Part shown: positions 1 through 9,007 of the stretch, piece after piece
Layout of the letters: each line of letters opens with the position of its first letter
How positions within the stretch are numbered: the first letter of the stretch is position 1
Assembly (NCBI GenBank): GCA_910583725.1
Contig: CAJTXZ010000006.1
Location: 1 to 64,000, forward strand
Source of the DNA: an uncultured Vampirovibrio sp.
GTDB lineage: Bacteria > Cyanobacteriota > Vampirovibrionia > Gastranaerophilales > Gastranaerophilaceae
Length of the DNA: 64,000 nt
Reading direction: 5' to 3'
Position numbers and translations under genes: made by a program
Notes under the pieces: generated by a model
Databases searched by the model: none
Seen by the model: only the letters and a program-made list of their open reading frames with translations
What the model was told of the DNA's origin: nothing

Positions 1-238
1 TTGCAGTTTTCTTTTTTATTTCCTTGCCTGCTATTATTATGGTATCAGAGGAGGGTTGTGGAGTAAGTGATGGGGCAAGCATGGCATTATTTTGGGCTGC
101 AGTTTGAGTATATTGTGTCTGCTTTGAATTATCTGCAGATGGGGTTTGCTGTGCTATATTTTGTTTATTATAATTATTCATCTGGGCAAAGGTTTTTAGT
201 TCGCCAAAATTCAGATTATTGTTATTCTTTATATCCAT
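1..238 (-). CDS. Partial Q/N-rich protein, N-terminal 79 codons
   Basis: This gene runs off the left edge of the window on the minus strand, so only its N-terminus is visible. The ATG at 236-238 is preceded by a GGAG about 11 bases upstream, and the frame stays open to base 1. The residues begin MDIKNNNNLNFGELKTF and continue rich in Asn, Gln, Ser and Thr with no membrane segment, which suggests a disordered N-terminal region. The early 'LNFGEL' resembles the short Phe-containing N-terminal motifs of other lineage-specific proteins in this window. No family is recognised and the function is unknown. Confidence 0.6.
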   Translation of the reverse strand, partial: MDIKNNNNLNFGELKTFAQMNNYNKQNIAQQTPSADNSKQTQYTQTAAQNNAMLAPSLTPQPSSDTIIIAGKEIKKKTA

Positions 239-430
239 TTCTGTTAATGCTCCTAAATAGCGGATTCTCTCTTTTTTAACTTATATTATTATAAAAACCC
301 CGACATAATATTTTTTGCTCATTTTGTAAAAAATGTTACGACGGATTTTACATAATTAAAATCTCGCACCAGAGGAGATTTGAGCATACAAAAGGTATTT
401 TTCAGGGTAAAATAAATAGGGAGGAAAATT

Positions 431-1057
431 ATGGGAATCCTTGAAGTTTTTCTTATAGCCTTAGGGCTTTCAATGGATGCTTTTGCTGTATCAATATGTC
501 TTGGTTTATTTTGCAGGAAGGCTCGTTATGAAAGTCGCAGTACGACCTCTGATTCTGATTTATCAAAGCCGGATTTAAAGAAAAACTGCACTTTAGATAA
601 TTTTCTTTTACCGGGGTTTTATTTTGGTATTTTTCAGGCTTTAATGCCTGTTATTGGCTATTTTTCAGGAAAGTGTTTTTATAATTTTATAAAAGATTAT
701 GCTCATTGGGCGGCATTTATTTTGTTATTTTTAATAGGTTTTAATATGATAAGAGAATCAGGGGAGTGTACGTCGGATGGTGATATCGGGCATGATTTTT
801 CAAACAAACGTCTTTTTGTTCTTGCCGTTGCAACAAGTATAGATGCATTAGCTGTCGGGGTTGCGTTTGCATTCTTAAACACTGATATTATCTTGCCTTC
901 TTTAATCATAGGGCTTGTGACATTTTTTGTCTCTGTTTTTGGTGTTAAAATAGGGCAAATTTTCGGGGGAAGGTTTAAAACCGGTGCAGAGCTTTTTGGC
1001 GGTGTGATATTGATTTTAATCGGCATTAAAATAGTTTTAGAGGGGCTTTCAAGCTAA
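431..1057 (+). CDS. mntP: Manganese efflux pump MntP family
   Basis: Inner-membrane Mn2+ exporter of the MntP/YebN (DUF204) family, 208 residues, with about six hydrophobic helices. Both halves of the internal repeat carry the family signature: L-x-x-SMDAFAVS at residues 12-21 and ATSIDALAVG at 134-143, whose aspartates are needed for transport in characterised members. The loop after TM1 (about 30-60) is longer than usual and polar. GGGAGG lies just upstream of the ATG. The usual yybP-ykoY manganese riboswitch was looked for in 280-430 and not recognised; only a short hairpin near 358-381 is visible there. Confidence 0.9.
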   Translation: MGILEVFLIALGLSMDAFAVSICLGLFCRKARYESRSTTSDSDLSKPDLKKNCTLDNFLLPGFYFGIFQALMPVIGYFSGKCFYNFIKDYAHWAAFILLFLIGFNMIRESGECTSDGDIGHDFSNKRLFVLAVATSIDALAVGVAFAFLNTDIILPSLIIGLVTFFVSVFGVKIGQIFGGRFKTGAELFGGVILILIGIKIVLEGLSS

Positions 1058-1226
1058 GGCTTGGGAATGCTTAATACAGAATTTTACTATTGCTATAAAT
1101 TTGAATTATTCATGCTGCGATGATTTAATTTTATATTAATTTTTGTAAATTTTTTTAAGAAATGGCAAAAAAAATAGTGTCTCTGTTTTGTATAAGTATA
1201 ATTGTTGGATTCATTAAAGGCGTAAT

Positions 1227-2240
1227 ATGGCTGTAAAATTTAACATCGCAAAATCAAATAATATACCGGCATCAAATACTTCTGATTCAAAAAATAAGGG
1301 AGCAGTAAGGGCTTATGCTGCATCAAAACTATTTAGGGCGCCTACAATGATGTTAAGTGCCGCTGGTTTATATGCTTTTAAAAAGTTTAATGATTACAAG
1401 CCAAATGACACGGTGGAGCTTAATGGTGCCATAGACGAAGCTTTGAAGCAGACAGGTTTATATGACAAGGGTGTCAGGGTCTTGCAGATGGAAGAAAAAA
1501 GTCTTGAAGGCGGGATTTCCGGCGTAATAAAATCATTGAAAAATCCTCCATTTACAGCTAAAGACAAGCCTGTTTTAGATATAATCAAAAATAATGTTGG
1601 AAAGTGTGGTCCTGTAAAAAGAATATTGAATTCGCAAAATAAAACAATTGCTAATGTTGGCAAGAATTTTGTGGATTTCAGCGTAAATACCCTGGGAGGC
1701 ATTTTTAAATTCGGCTTAAATGCTTGTTATATGCAAGGCGAGAACAAGGTTATTATACCTGATAAAACCTTTCAGACATCCGTTTTTCATGAAATGGGCC
1801 ATGCGATGAATTTTAATGACAAAGGCATATTTAAGAAGCTAAGTAAATCAAGAGCGCTTGGAAAGCTTGCTCCTTTGGTGCTTTTAGTCTCATTGTTAAA
1901 TAAAAGAAAGACAACCGATGAGATATCTTCAAATGATTCTAAGGTGCAAAAAGGTGCTGATTTTATAAAAAGAAATGCCGGAAAATTAACTGCTCTGGCT
2001 CTTTTGCCAAAACTTTTGGAGGAAGGGGTAGCAAGCCTGAGGGGCGGGAAAGTTGCCAAGGGACTCATGGAAGATGGCAAGCTTTCAAAAGAATTACTTA
2101 GTAAAGTCAAACGAATAAATGCATATGGCTTTTCTACATATTTAATTGGAATGTTTGCTTCCGTTGCTGCTATAAAAACAGCTATTCATATCAAGGATAA
2201 AATTCAGGCCAAAGACGAACTTAAAACAACTCAGGGCTAG
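1227..2240 (+). CDS. Putative zinc metallopeptidase-like membrane protein (HExxH)
   Basis: A 337-residue protein of unrecognised family. It has a zincin-type HEMGH motif at residues 188-192 in the context SVFHEMGHAMNF. About 70 residues later EEGVAS (265-270) could supply a third, glutamate ligand as in gluzincins. Hydrophobic stretches near 40-52, 213-225, 255-262 and 302-318 suggest membrane association. The N-terminus is Ser/Asn/Lys-rich without a classical signal peptide. It stands alone between mntP and the anti-sigma gene. Peptidase activity is inferred from the motif only; an inactive or structural metalloprotein is possible. Confidence 0.65.
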   Translation: MAVKFNIAKSNNIPASNTSDSKNKGAVRAYAASKLFRAPTMMLSAAGLYAFKKFNDYKPNDTVELNGAIDEALKQTGLYDKGVRVLQMEEKSLEGGISGVIKSLKNPPFTAKDKPVLDIIKNNVGKCGPVKRILNSQNKTIANVGKNFVDFSVNTLGGIFKFGLNACYMQGENKVIIPDKTFQTSVFHEMGHAMNFNDKGIFKKLSKSRALGKLAPLVLLVSLLNKRKTTDEISSNDSKVQKGADFIKRNAGKLTALALLPKLLEEGVASLRGGKVAKGLMEDGKLSKELLSKVKRINAYGFSTYLIGMFASVAAIKTAIHIKDKIQAKDELKTTQG

Positions 2241-2431
2241 ACTTTTTTCTGTTAATTCCCGTGGTTGATTCTTTAACTTAACTATTTTTTAATTGGAATA
2301 ACGCAGGGCAATTTTTATTTTTCCTGGCTGTTATGCTTGTTGCTGCAGATATTTTGTGCTTGAATTTTTTTTAGATTAAAAATGAACAATTTTAATTTTA
2401 AATCGTTTTATATGGTGTAAGGAATAAAAAA

Positions 2432-2794
2432 ATGAAAAATAAATGCAGAAAATATGAAGAATTGTTTGTATCAGATGATACAGAGGCTTTTTTAGAACAT
2501 ATAAAATTTTGTCCTGAATGCAGACAGGAATATGAAAATATGCAGAAGGTTTCAGGGCTTATTAAAGAAGTTTCATTTGCGTACAAAAGAAGGAAGATGA
2601 CTAAAAAAAATGTGCTTTCAATGGCTGCTGGATTTTTTATGGTGTTTCTGGCATTTTTTGCAATTCAGCTCTCAACCCCTAAGTCTTTTGTAAATGAAAC
2701 TATTGCATCAATATCTGAGGAAGAATTTACATATGAACAGATGGGCCTTCCTGTGGATGAATACGGGCTTATAATGGTTGATTATGGTGAATAA
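2432..2794 (+). CDS. Zinc-type anti-sigma factor
   Basis: A 120-residue anti-sigma factor of the zf-HC2/ZAS type. The N-terminal cytoplasmic domain has H-x3-C-x2-C (H23, C27, C30), the zinc-binding signature. A single membrane helix follows at about 62-81, then a short extracytoplasmic acidic tail. The ECF sigma gene begins 45 bases downstream, so this protein should sequester that sigma factor at the inner membrane. Having the anti-sigma first is the less common gene order. Its tail is too short to be a large sensor domain, so the Spy-like protein encoded third could be the sensing partner (inference). Confidence 0.8.
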   Translation: MKNKCRKYEELFVSDDTEAFLEHIKFCPECRQEYENMQKVSGLIKEVSFAYKRRKMTKKNVLSMAAGFFMVFLAFFAIQLSTPKSFVNETIASISEEEFTYEQMGLPVDEYGLIMVDYGE

Positions 2795-2839
2795 TTAATT
2801 GAAGCTCAAGCGTGCAGATATTTTATAGATAGAGAAGTT

Positions 2840-3340
2840 ATGAATTTTAGGGAAATATTTACAAAGGACAGACAAAAGGTTAAAAACATTATAAAGCTTG
2901 TGACAAAGGAAGAAAATGAAGATTTGGAACAGGAAGTGTTTTTAAAGGCGTACAAAAATAAGGAAAAATATAAGGAACAAGGCAAATTTACAAACTGGCT
3001 TACAACAATTACTTATAACGTTTCAAGGGATTATTTAAAAAGTGCTAAAAAACGCTATGAAGTGCCTAATGAAGATGAAAATGTTGTAATTAATATAAGA
3101 GATAGAAAAAGAAACCCTGAGGAGGCTTTTCTTCAAAGAGAAAGACAGATAAGAATAACTGCTGCCATTAATGCTTTAAATAAGAAGTATAGGGAGGTAA
3201 TTATATTATCTGAGATTGAGAATATGAGCTATGAAGATATTTCAAAAAAACTAGGGTGTCCTGTTGGCACAGTAAAATCAAGGATTTACAATGCAAAGAA
3301 AGAGCTTTTTAATATATTAAAAGATTTGATACAAGACTAG
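2840..3340 (+). CDS. ECF-type RNA polymerase sigma factor
   Basis: A 166-residue sigma-70 family factor with only regions 2 and 4. Region 2 (about 20-75) includes the -10 recognition helix around FTNWLTTITYNVSRDYLK. Region 4 (about 108-160) ends in the helix-turn-helix MSYEDISKKLGCPVGTVKSRIYNAKKEL. It lies between its presumed anti-sigma factor and a Spy/CpxP-like gene, with short gaps (45 and 20 bases) consistent with one operon. The three-gene set suggests envelope or metal stress response. The promoter it recognises cannot be read directly. Confidence 0.88.
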   Translation: MNFREIFTKDRQKVKNIIKLVTKEENEDLEQEVFLKAYKNKEKYKEQGKFTNWLTTITYNVSRDYLKSAKKRYEVPNEDENVVINIRDRKRNPEEAFLQRERQIRITAAINALNKKYREVIILSEIENMSYEDISKKLGCPVGTVKSRIYNAKKELFNILKDLIQD

Positions 3341-3360
3341 AATTTAGAAAGGATATTTTT

Positions 3361-3945
3361 ATGAAGAAACAATTTATGACGATTGCACTTGCTGTAACCA
3401 TTATTTTTGGTGGATTTTTGAGTGCTGAGGCTGTACCCTGCAAGGTTGGCGCAGCTGATAAGATGCCTGTAAAATGTGAAAAGCCTCAAAAACCAACGCC
3501 TGAGGAGATGAAAGCCAGAATGGAAAAGAGGGTGGAAGAGTTTAATAAAGCTCTTGGACTAACTGATGAGCAGGTAGCAAAGGCAAAGCAGATAAGAGAA
3601 GACGGTCACGCTAAGATGAAACCTTTAATTGAAAAAAAGAGAGCAAAGCTTGATGAAATAAGGGCTGTGATGGATAATGACGACCTTTCGGTTAAGGTGC
3701 AGGATAAAAAGGTTGAAGATTTAAGGCTGCAATTAAAAAGTATTGATCAGGACATCCGCCAGGCAAGGCGCGATAATCAAAAAGAATTTGAGGCTATCTT
3801 AACACCTGAACAGAAGGTGAAATTAAACCAAATAAAGGAGGAGGGCAAAAGACATTTTAGGAAAAACGGAATGCCCATGGGCCCTGAAAAATTCAGACCG
3901 GGATATGGTGCTCCTATGATGCCAAAACCAAAATATGAAAAATAG
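3361..3945 (+). CDS. Periplasmic Spy/CpxP-like protein (LTxxQ repeats)
   Basis: A 194-residue exported helical protein. Residues 1-24 form a signal peptide ending near 'SAEA'. The body is strongly charged and alpha-helical with two LTxxQ-type motifs, LTDEQV (about 66) and LTPEQK (about 148), the hallmark of the Spy/CpxP/CnrX family. Family members act as periplasmic chaperones or as metal/stress sensors controlling a sigma or two-component system. It is the last gene of the anti-sigma/sigma operon and is followed by a clear terminator, so it is probably either the sensor or the main output. The C-terminus is rich in Pro, Gly and Met. Confidence 0.78.
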   Translation: MKKQFMTIALAVTIIFGGFLSAEAVPCKVGAADKMPVKCEKPQKPTPEEMKARMEKRVEEFNKALGLTDEQVAKAKQIREDGHAKMKPLIEKKRAKLDEIRAVMDNDDLSVKVQDKKVEDLRLQLKSIDQDIRQARRDNQKEFEAILTPEQKVKLNQIKEEGKRHFRKNGMPMGPEKFRPGYGAPMMPKPKYEK

Positions 3946-3975
3946 AAAATTAAAATGTACATTAGCTTTTTTTCG

Positions 3976-4008
3976 AGCCTGCAAAAAAACAACTTTGCAG
4001 GCTTTTCT
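3976..4008 (+). terminator. Rho-independent terminator of the sigma operon
   Basis: A perfect 10-bp stem (3976-3985 with 3994-4003), AGCCTGCAAA/TTTGCAGGCT, is closed by an 8-base loop and followed by a T-rich tract. It lies 30 bases past the Spy-like gene. Confidence 0.9.
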
Positions 4009-4064
4009 ATAAAGATTACAAAATGGCTTGGTTTAAGCAGCCTTTGAATTTTTTAGTGCTCATA

Positions 4065-4125
4065 AAAACAACCCTTCCTGGGTTCGCTAAGTAGAAAGCG
4101 AAGGCAGAAAGGGCAAAAAGCAATC
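4065..4125 (+). other. Small stem-loop region in the 3946-4267 intergenic stretch
   Basis: This 322-base gap holds the terminator above, this structured patch and the rph promoter. An inner stem TTCGCT/AGCGAA (4083-4088 with 4097-4102) is enclosed by CCCTT/AAGGG (4072-4076 with 4109-4113). No known riboswitch class matches, and no gene overlaps it. It could be a small RNA or leader, or simply chance folding. Confidence 0.25.
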
Positions 4126-4222
4126 AGAAGAGTTGAGGATTTATATTGTTATTATAGTAAACGACGCATTTCTTTAAATTGTCGTAAACTACAATATTTT
4201 GTGTGTTTTTACTATACTTTTA

Positions 4223-4231
4223 TGCTATAAT
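4223..4231 (+). promoter_or_regulatory. Extended -10 promoter for rph
   Basis: TGCTATAAT is a perfect extended -10 element (TG at 4223-4224, TATAAT at 4226-4231) with no good -35. Transcription would start near 4238. That makes the upstream ATG at 4244 almost leaderless and supports the start at 4268. Confidence 0.6.
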
Positions 4232-4267
4232 TGTGGAAATTTTATGAGCGTAAAAGGGGCTATGAGT

Positions 4268-4963
4268 ATGCGCAATGACGGACGTGAAAATTTACAGATA
4301 AGAAGGGTGAAATTTACAAAGGGTTTTACAAAATATGCTGCAGGTTCTGTTTTGGTTGAATTTGGCGATACTAAGGTAATAGTGTGTGCAAGTGTAGAAA
4401 ATGTGAAGCCAAAATGGATGCCAAAGGATGAAGTTTCGGGCTGGATAAGTGCTGAGTATTCTTTGCTTCCAAGCTCTACAAGTGTAAGATGCCAAAGGGA
4501 AAGAACAAAGCTTTCAGGAAGGACGCAGGAAATTCAAAGACTTATAGGAAGAAGTTTAAGAGCTTGTGTAAATCTTGAAAAATTAGGAGAAAAAACTATA
4601 ACAATAGATGCTGATGTAATTCAGGCAGACGGCGGCACGAGAGTAGCTTCCATTTGCGGTGCTTATATTGCACTCAAAGAATTGGTTGATAAAATGCTAA
4701 AAAACAGTGAGCTTGAAGAAAACCCTATAATAGAACCTATTGCCGCGATTTCTGTAGGGATTAAAAATGGAGTTGTACTTACTGATTTATGTTATGAAGA
4801 AGATTCAACAACGGATGTGGATGCAAACATCGTTATGACAGAAAGCGGCAAAATTATTGAGTTTCAGGCAACGGCCGAAGGAGAAACATTCTCTAAGGAT
4901 GAATTAGATAAAATGTATGATGCAGCTAAAAATGCCATAAAGCAAATAATCAGGCTTTATTAG
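4268..4963 (+). CDS. rph: Ribonuclease PH
   Basis: Phosphorolytic 3'-5' exoribonuclease that trims tRNA 3' ends. The sequence matches the family throughout: MRNDGR at the start, VIVCASVE, then GWISAEYSLLP followed by the arginine-rich TKLSGRTQEIQRLIGRSLRA and ADVIQADGGTRVASICG. The chosen ATG has GGGG 8 bases upstream and gives 231 residues beginning with the canonical MRNDGR; in-frame ATGs at 4244 and 4262 would put the SD out of position. It is convergent with the kinase gene and the two 3' ends overlap by 14 bases. Confidence 0.93.
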   Translation: MRNDGRENLQIRRVKFTKGFTKYAAGSVLVEFGDTKVIVCASVENVKPKWMPKDEVSGWISAEYSLLPSSTSVRCQRERTKLSGRTQEIQRLIGRSLRACVNLEKLGEKTITIDADVIQADGGTRVASICGAYIALKELVDKMLKNSELEENPIIEPIAAISVGIKNGVVLTDLCYEEDSTTDVDANIVMTESGKIIEFQATAEGETFSKDELDKMYDAAKNAIKQIIRLY

Positions 4964-6446
4964 TATTTTTCTTCTCCAGAGCTGGTTTTCCGGGCGGCGT
5001 ATCTATATTTATGGTAAAGCTGAAACTTGTTCCGCCGTCTTTTAGGCGGGAAGCTTTTATTGTGCCTCCGTGGGCATTTACAATAGCACGGCAGATATAA
5101 AGCCCGAGGCCTGTTCCTACTTTTCTATAATCCTTAGAATTTGTTGCATATTTTTGGAATAATGTATCAATGTTATTTGGCTGTATGCCAAGCCCCGTAT
5201 CGGATACGGTTATTTTAAAATTATCAGTGCAATTTTCAACAAGAATATTGATTACAGAATTGTCAAAACTGTATTCTGAGGCGTTTACAATTAGGTTAGA
5301 CAACACTCTTTTGATTTCGATGTCATCATAATATGCTATTGTATTTTTAATATTTTTGTATGAAACCTTTATGGATTGATTCTTTTGTGAAATTATGAAT
5401 TTCAGGTTTTCAAGAGTATTTTCTATGGTTAATTTTATGTCATTTTTTGTTTTTTGAATTTTTAGTTTGCCGTTTTCTGTTTTGTAGTTTGTAAGGACAT
5501 TTTCTGCCATATTTTGCATATATTTGTTTGAGGCCATAATTTCATTTACAATTTCTCTTTGTCTTGGATTTAATTCGCCAAAATAATCTTTTAAGAGTAA
5601 ATCAAGAGCCTGAATTTGCGCTCTTATTGGAGTTTTAAGGTCATGGGTTAACATTGCAATGAAATTTTCCTTTTCAAAAAGGAGCTGGCTGTTTAATTTT
5701 TTAACTTTTAATATTCCATAAACTTGTGCTATAACTGTTTGCGGGTCAATAGGTTTTTCTATATAGGCAAGCGAGCCAAGGTTAAAACCTTCAATTTTAT
5801 TTTGTTTTTCACCGGAGGCACTAATAAATACAATTGGCGTCTGCGCATTGGCTTCAGAGTTTCTTATTTCACCTGCAAGCTGGAAACCATCCATTTCCGG
5901 CATGATTACATCAAGAAGTATTAAATCGTATCTTGTATCGTCAATATTATCAAGAGCAGATTTTGGATTTGTATAGCTTGTAAATTCAAATTTAAACGGC
6001 GCAAGGACATCTTCTAAGAGCCTTATGTTTTCAACAATGTCATCTACTATTAAAATCTTTGTGCCTGCAAATTCATCCGTTATTTTGATTTCATTTTCTT
6101 TATCTGTGGTTTTAAGGAGTTCTTCATCAATGTCTGACAATTTGTTTATAGAGGCGGATGCACCTATAGCACTTGCATTTATAAGTGCTTTTTTTGTTGA
6201 ATTTTTTAGGTAGGCAAAGATTTTTACTTCTTTGCTGTTTTTTATAAACTCTTTTGCCCTTGCGCATTCTGTTTTGTTTTCAAAGTCAATAAATAATACG
6301 CAAAATGCTGTTTCTGCTTGATTTTTTTTGCTTGTATCCAAATTTTCAACACAAACACGGAAATTATGCTTGTTAAAAAATTCTTCAATTTCTCTGATAT
6401 CATTTGAGCCTTTTTGGGCCGTTGTTTTTAATAAGACATTTCTCAT
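4950..6446 (-). CDS. Hybrid response regulator-histidine kinase
   Basis: A 498-residue soluble signalling protein. Residues 1-120 form a degenerate receiver-like region. A clear receiver domain follows at about 129-245, with the acidic pair in ILIVDD and phospho-acceptor D179 in LILLDVIMPEMDG. HisKA at about 258-325 has H268 in AMLTHDLKTP, and HATPase_c follows with the N box (NLIVNASEYS), G1 (DTGLGI) and G2 (GTGLGLYI). There is no membrane helix, so it is cytoplasmic. The kinase core is clearly related to the kinase at 50528-51688. The order REC-HK suggests it receives a signal from another kinase. The gene follows cimA on the same strand after a 63-base gap with a palindrome. Confidence 0.85.
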   Translation of the reverse strand: MRNVLLKTTAQKGSNDIREIEEFFNKHNFRVCVENLDTSKKNQAETAFCVLFIDFENKTECARAKEFIKNSKEVKIFAYLKNSTKKALINASAIGASASINKLSDIDEELLKTTDKENEIKITDEFAGTKILIVDDIVENIRLLEDVLAPFKFEFTSYTNPKSALDNIDDTRYDLILLDVIMPEMDGFQLAGEIRNSEANAQTPIVFISASGEKQNKIEGFNLGSLAYIEKPIDPQTVIAQVYGILKVKKLNSQLLFEKENFIAMLTHDLKTPIRAQIQALDLLLKDYFGELNPRQREIVNEIMASNKYMQNMAENVLTNYKTENGKLKIQKTKNDIKLTIENTLENLKFIISQKNQSIKVSYKNIKNTIAYYDDIEIKRVLSNLIVNASEYSFDNSVINILVENCTDNFKITVSDTGLGIQPNNIDTLFQKYATNSKDYRKVGTGLGLYICRAIVNAHGGTIKASRLKDGGTSFSFTINIDTPPGKPALEKKNTNKA

Positions 6447-6481
6447 ACCTTTATTAGGATAATAAAAGTATATCTTATTTG

Positions 6482-6503
6482 ATATTAGACATGTGTCTAA
6501 TAT
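6482..6503. promoter_or_regulatory. 22-bp palindrome, candidate operator
   Basis: The two 10-base arms ATATTAGACA and TGTCTAATAT are perfect inverted repeats separated by two bases. The site lies between the 3' end of cimA and the start of the hybrid kinase. No T-tract follows on the minus strand, so it looks more like a dimeric regulator site (MarR-like geometry) than a terminator. Confidence 0.4.
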
Positions 6504-6509
6504 TTGAAA

Positions 6510-8129
6510 TTAAATAATCTCATAAGAGGGTGCAGAAGAATTATCAATGCTTTTTGCGCCTTGAAGCATAAGACCGTAGAAAATACTGTCTACAATTGCC
6601 ATATAGGAGGCTTCAATAACGTTTTCGCTGACACCAACTGTATCCCATTTTCTGATACCGTCAGAACTTTCGATTGTTACTCTTACCTCGGCTGCAGTTG
6701 CATCTTTTGAATCAAGGATACGAACCTTAAAGTCATCAAGTTTAAATTGCAGAACCTCCGGGTATTTTTCAACTATGGCTTTTCTTAAAGCCTTATCTAG
6801 CGCGTTAACAGGGCCATCGCCTTCTGAAACCGTGTGAATGATTTCATTTTCAATTTCAATTTTAACAGAGGCTTCGCTTATTGTTTTTCTGTTAACTTCT
6901 GAAAGGGTGATGGTGTCGCCAATTACTCTAAAACCTAGTATATTAAAGAAATTTGGCTGTTTGTTTAAAACTTTCATAACAAGGATTTCAAAGCTTGCAT
7001 CCGCTCCTTCAAATGCAAAGCCCTTCCATTCAAGTTTTTTTATTTCTTCTATTATTTTTTTTACGTCTTCATCTGAAACGTTTTGAATGAATTTTAAACT
7101 GTTGAGCCTTTCTTTTATTGAAGCGCTTCCAGCTTGGTCAGACACAAGGAATCTTCTCATATTTCCTACAATGGAGGGGTCTATGTGTTCGTAAGTTTGG
7201 GAATTTTTTCTGACACCGCTTGCATGAACACCTGCCTTGTGTGCAAATGCGCTTCGTCCGACAAACGGCATGGAGGAATGAAGGGATTTATTTGAAATTT
7301 CGGCTATTTGCCTTGCTGTATCTGATAATTTTGAAATATTTTCTCCAATTACATCAAATTCTTTTTTAAGCTGTAAGTTAGGGATGATTGAACAAATATT
7401 TGTGTTTCCGCATCTTTCCCCGTAGCCGTTAATACAGCCCTGCACTTGGCTTGCGCCAGCATCAACACTTGCAATCGAATTTGCAATGGCAAGGTCTGAG
7501 TCATTGTGGGCATGAATTCCAATCAGTGCTGATGGGATTTCACTCACAACGCTTTTTGTTATTTTATATATTTCATTGTTAATACAGCCGCCATTGGTGT
7601 CGCAGAGTATTATCCTCTTTGCCCCTGCCTGATGAGCTGCTTTTGCAACAGCAATGGCGTATTTAGGGTTTGCCTTATAGCCGTCAAAAAAATGCTCGCA
7701 GTCAAAAAATACTTCTTTATTGTTCTTTATTAAATAAGAAATGCTGCCCTCTATCATATTAAGGTTTTCTTCTAATGTTGTATTTAGGGCTTCTGTTACC
7801 TGAAAATCCCAGCTTTTGCCAAAAATTGTAATAATTCTTGCCTTGGAATTTACAAGCATTTTTAAAACATTATCATCAGCTTCGTTTGTATTTGGCTTTC
7901 TTGTGCAGCCAAAGGCTGTTATTTGCGCATTCTTTAAACCGTCATAGTTAATTTGGTTAAAAACCTCATTATCGACGGGGTTTGCACCGGGCCATCCAGC
8001 TTCAATATAGTGTACGCCAAGGTTATCAAGTTTTTTAATTATTTTTAATTTGTCTGAAACGGAATAGTTTATCCCTTCTGATTGGGCGCCGTCTCTAAGT
8101 GTTGTATCGTAAATTTCAATATGTCTCAT
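6510..8129 (-). CDS. cimA: (R)-citramalate synthase
   Basis: Condenses pyruvate and acetyl-CoA to (R)-citramalate, the first step of the threonine-independent isoleucine route. The 539 residues match CimA length. The HMGL-like TIM barrel starts with IYDTTLRDGAQSEGI (residues 6-20); metal-binding HAHNDSD lies near residue 205 and NGYGERCGNTN near 235. A C-terminal LeuA-type allosteric dimer domain (about 395-530) contains SEGDGPVNALDKAL. The form with HYIEAGWPGANP fits citramalate synthase rather than isopropylmalate synthase. It pairs functionally with the LeuC-family genes at 36-45 kb. Confidence 0.9.
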   Translation of the reverse strand: MRHIEIYDTTLRDGAQSEGINYSVSDKLKIIKKLDNLGVHYIEAGWPGANPVDNEVFNQINYDGLKNAQITAFGCTRKPNTNEADDNVLKMLVNSKARIITIFGKSWDFQVTEALNTTLEENLNMIEGSISYLIKNNKEVFFDCEHFFDGYKANPKYAIAVAKAAHQAGAKRIILCDTNGGCINNEIYKITKSVVSEIPSALIGIHAHNDSDLAIANSIASVDAGASQVQGCINGYGERCGNTNICSIIPNLQLKKEFDVIGENISKLSDTARQIAEISNKSLHSSMPFVGRSAFAHKAGVHASGVRKNSQTYEHIDPSIVGNMRRFLVSDQAGSASIKERLNSLKFIQNVSDEDVKKIIEEIKKLEWKGFAFEGADASFEILVMKVLNKQPNFFNILGFRVIGDTITLSEVNRKTISEASVKIEIENEIIHTVSEGDGPVNALDKALRKAIVEKYPEVLQFKLDDFKVRILDSKDATAAEVRVTIESSDGIRKWDTVGVSENVIEASYMAIVDSIFYGLMLQGAKSIDNSSAPSYEII

Positions 8130-8250
8130 AGTTTCATTATTAACATAAAATTAAATATTTGTAAAAAATTAAAATTTTTAGGCAATTTTTCTTTTCAATT
8201 TGTTTTTATTAATACATAAAGTGTGTGAAAAATTTAATAGGTTAAGTGAA

Positions 8251-8733
8251 ATGGACGTAATTAATTATTTTAAACTTGTGTTCAAAAATTTAACTGCGCT
8301 TGAAAACAAGATGCAGACAGGCTTTAGGTTTTCGCAAAGTGAAATTAATGAGATTATTTCAACATCAAAAAAGGAGAATTTGCAGTTTTTTGAAAATTTA
8401 GCCAGAATGCCAGAACTCACAGCATTTGATGTCAGCTACTTGATGTCGTCTGTAAATTTATCAAAAGAGAAGATTGATTTACTTAAAAAAGCCTCATCTC
8501 TTTATAAAGAGGACGAATTCAAAGGCCAGGGGCAGACGTTTTCTGACTTTGTTTTTAGAATCGGGGCTAATATTGATAATTTAAATATGGAGAATTTGGA
8601 AGTTTTTAAAGATTTAGTTCAGTGCAAAAATGAAATCTATGATTTTACAAGAGCTTTGCAAAACCCCGTAAGATATAAAAGCTCAAAAACAAAAGAGCTG
8701 CAGTTTGCTTTCGAGAATGTGTTTGCTGAGTAA
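8251..8733 (+). CDS. Hypothetical helical protein
   Basis: A 160-residue protein with no recognised family, predicted mostly alpha-helical, with no signal peptide and no membrane helix. The reading frame is open from a TTG at 8200, but the ATG at 8251 is chosen because AGG lies 9 bases upstream and the earlier part has no SD. Charge and leucine distribution suggest coiled or bundle packing. It is divergent from cimA and has no informative neighbour. Confidence 0.5.
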   Translation: MDVINYFKLVFKNLTALENKMQTGFRFSQSEINEIISTSKKENLQFFENLARMPELTAFDVSYLMSSVNLSKEKIDLLKKASSLYKEDEFKGQGQTFSDFVFRIGANIDNLNMENLEVFKDLVQCKNEIYDFTRALQNPVRYKSSKTKELQFAFENVFAE

Positions 8734-9007
8734 AGCAAAAAATATAATTTGATTGAATTTTATGCAAAATTTTATAGGCTATTTGTAGATATCTTACGGT
8801 CTGTTAGAGTATATGCCTTCTAAAGCTGCACAAAGAATGCGGACTATTATTATGCTGAAAAATTAGTGCAATGTGTACAGTTTAGCAAAATCTTAACTCA
8901 ATACTTCCTTATGAATGTTATGAGGCTAGAGTTTGGGACTTTTGGTATGGATAGCTATGTGATTTTTTGTACATAAAAATTAGATTAGATTTTTATCCGG
9001 CGAAATA

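Noticed and set aside
67..279. 70-codon plus-strand frame at the left edge
   Set aside because: It lies opposite the truncated minus-strand gene, which has a proper SD and start; the plus frame has neither.
280..430. Possible yybP-ykoY manganese riboswitch before mntP
   Set aside because: The conserved core bases of that class were not found; only a short AAATCTC/GAGATTT hairpin is present.
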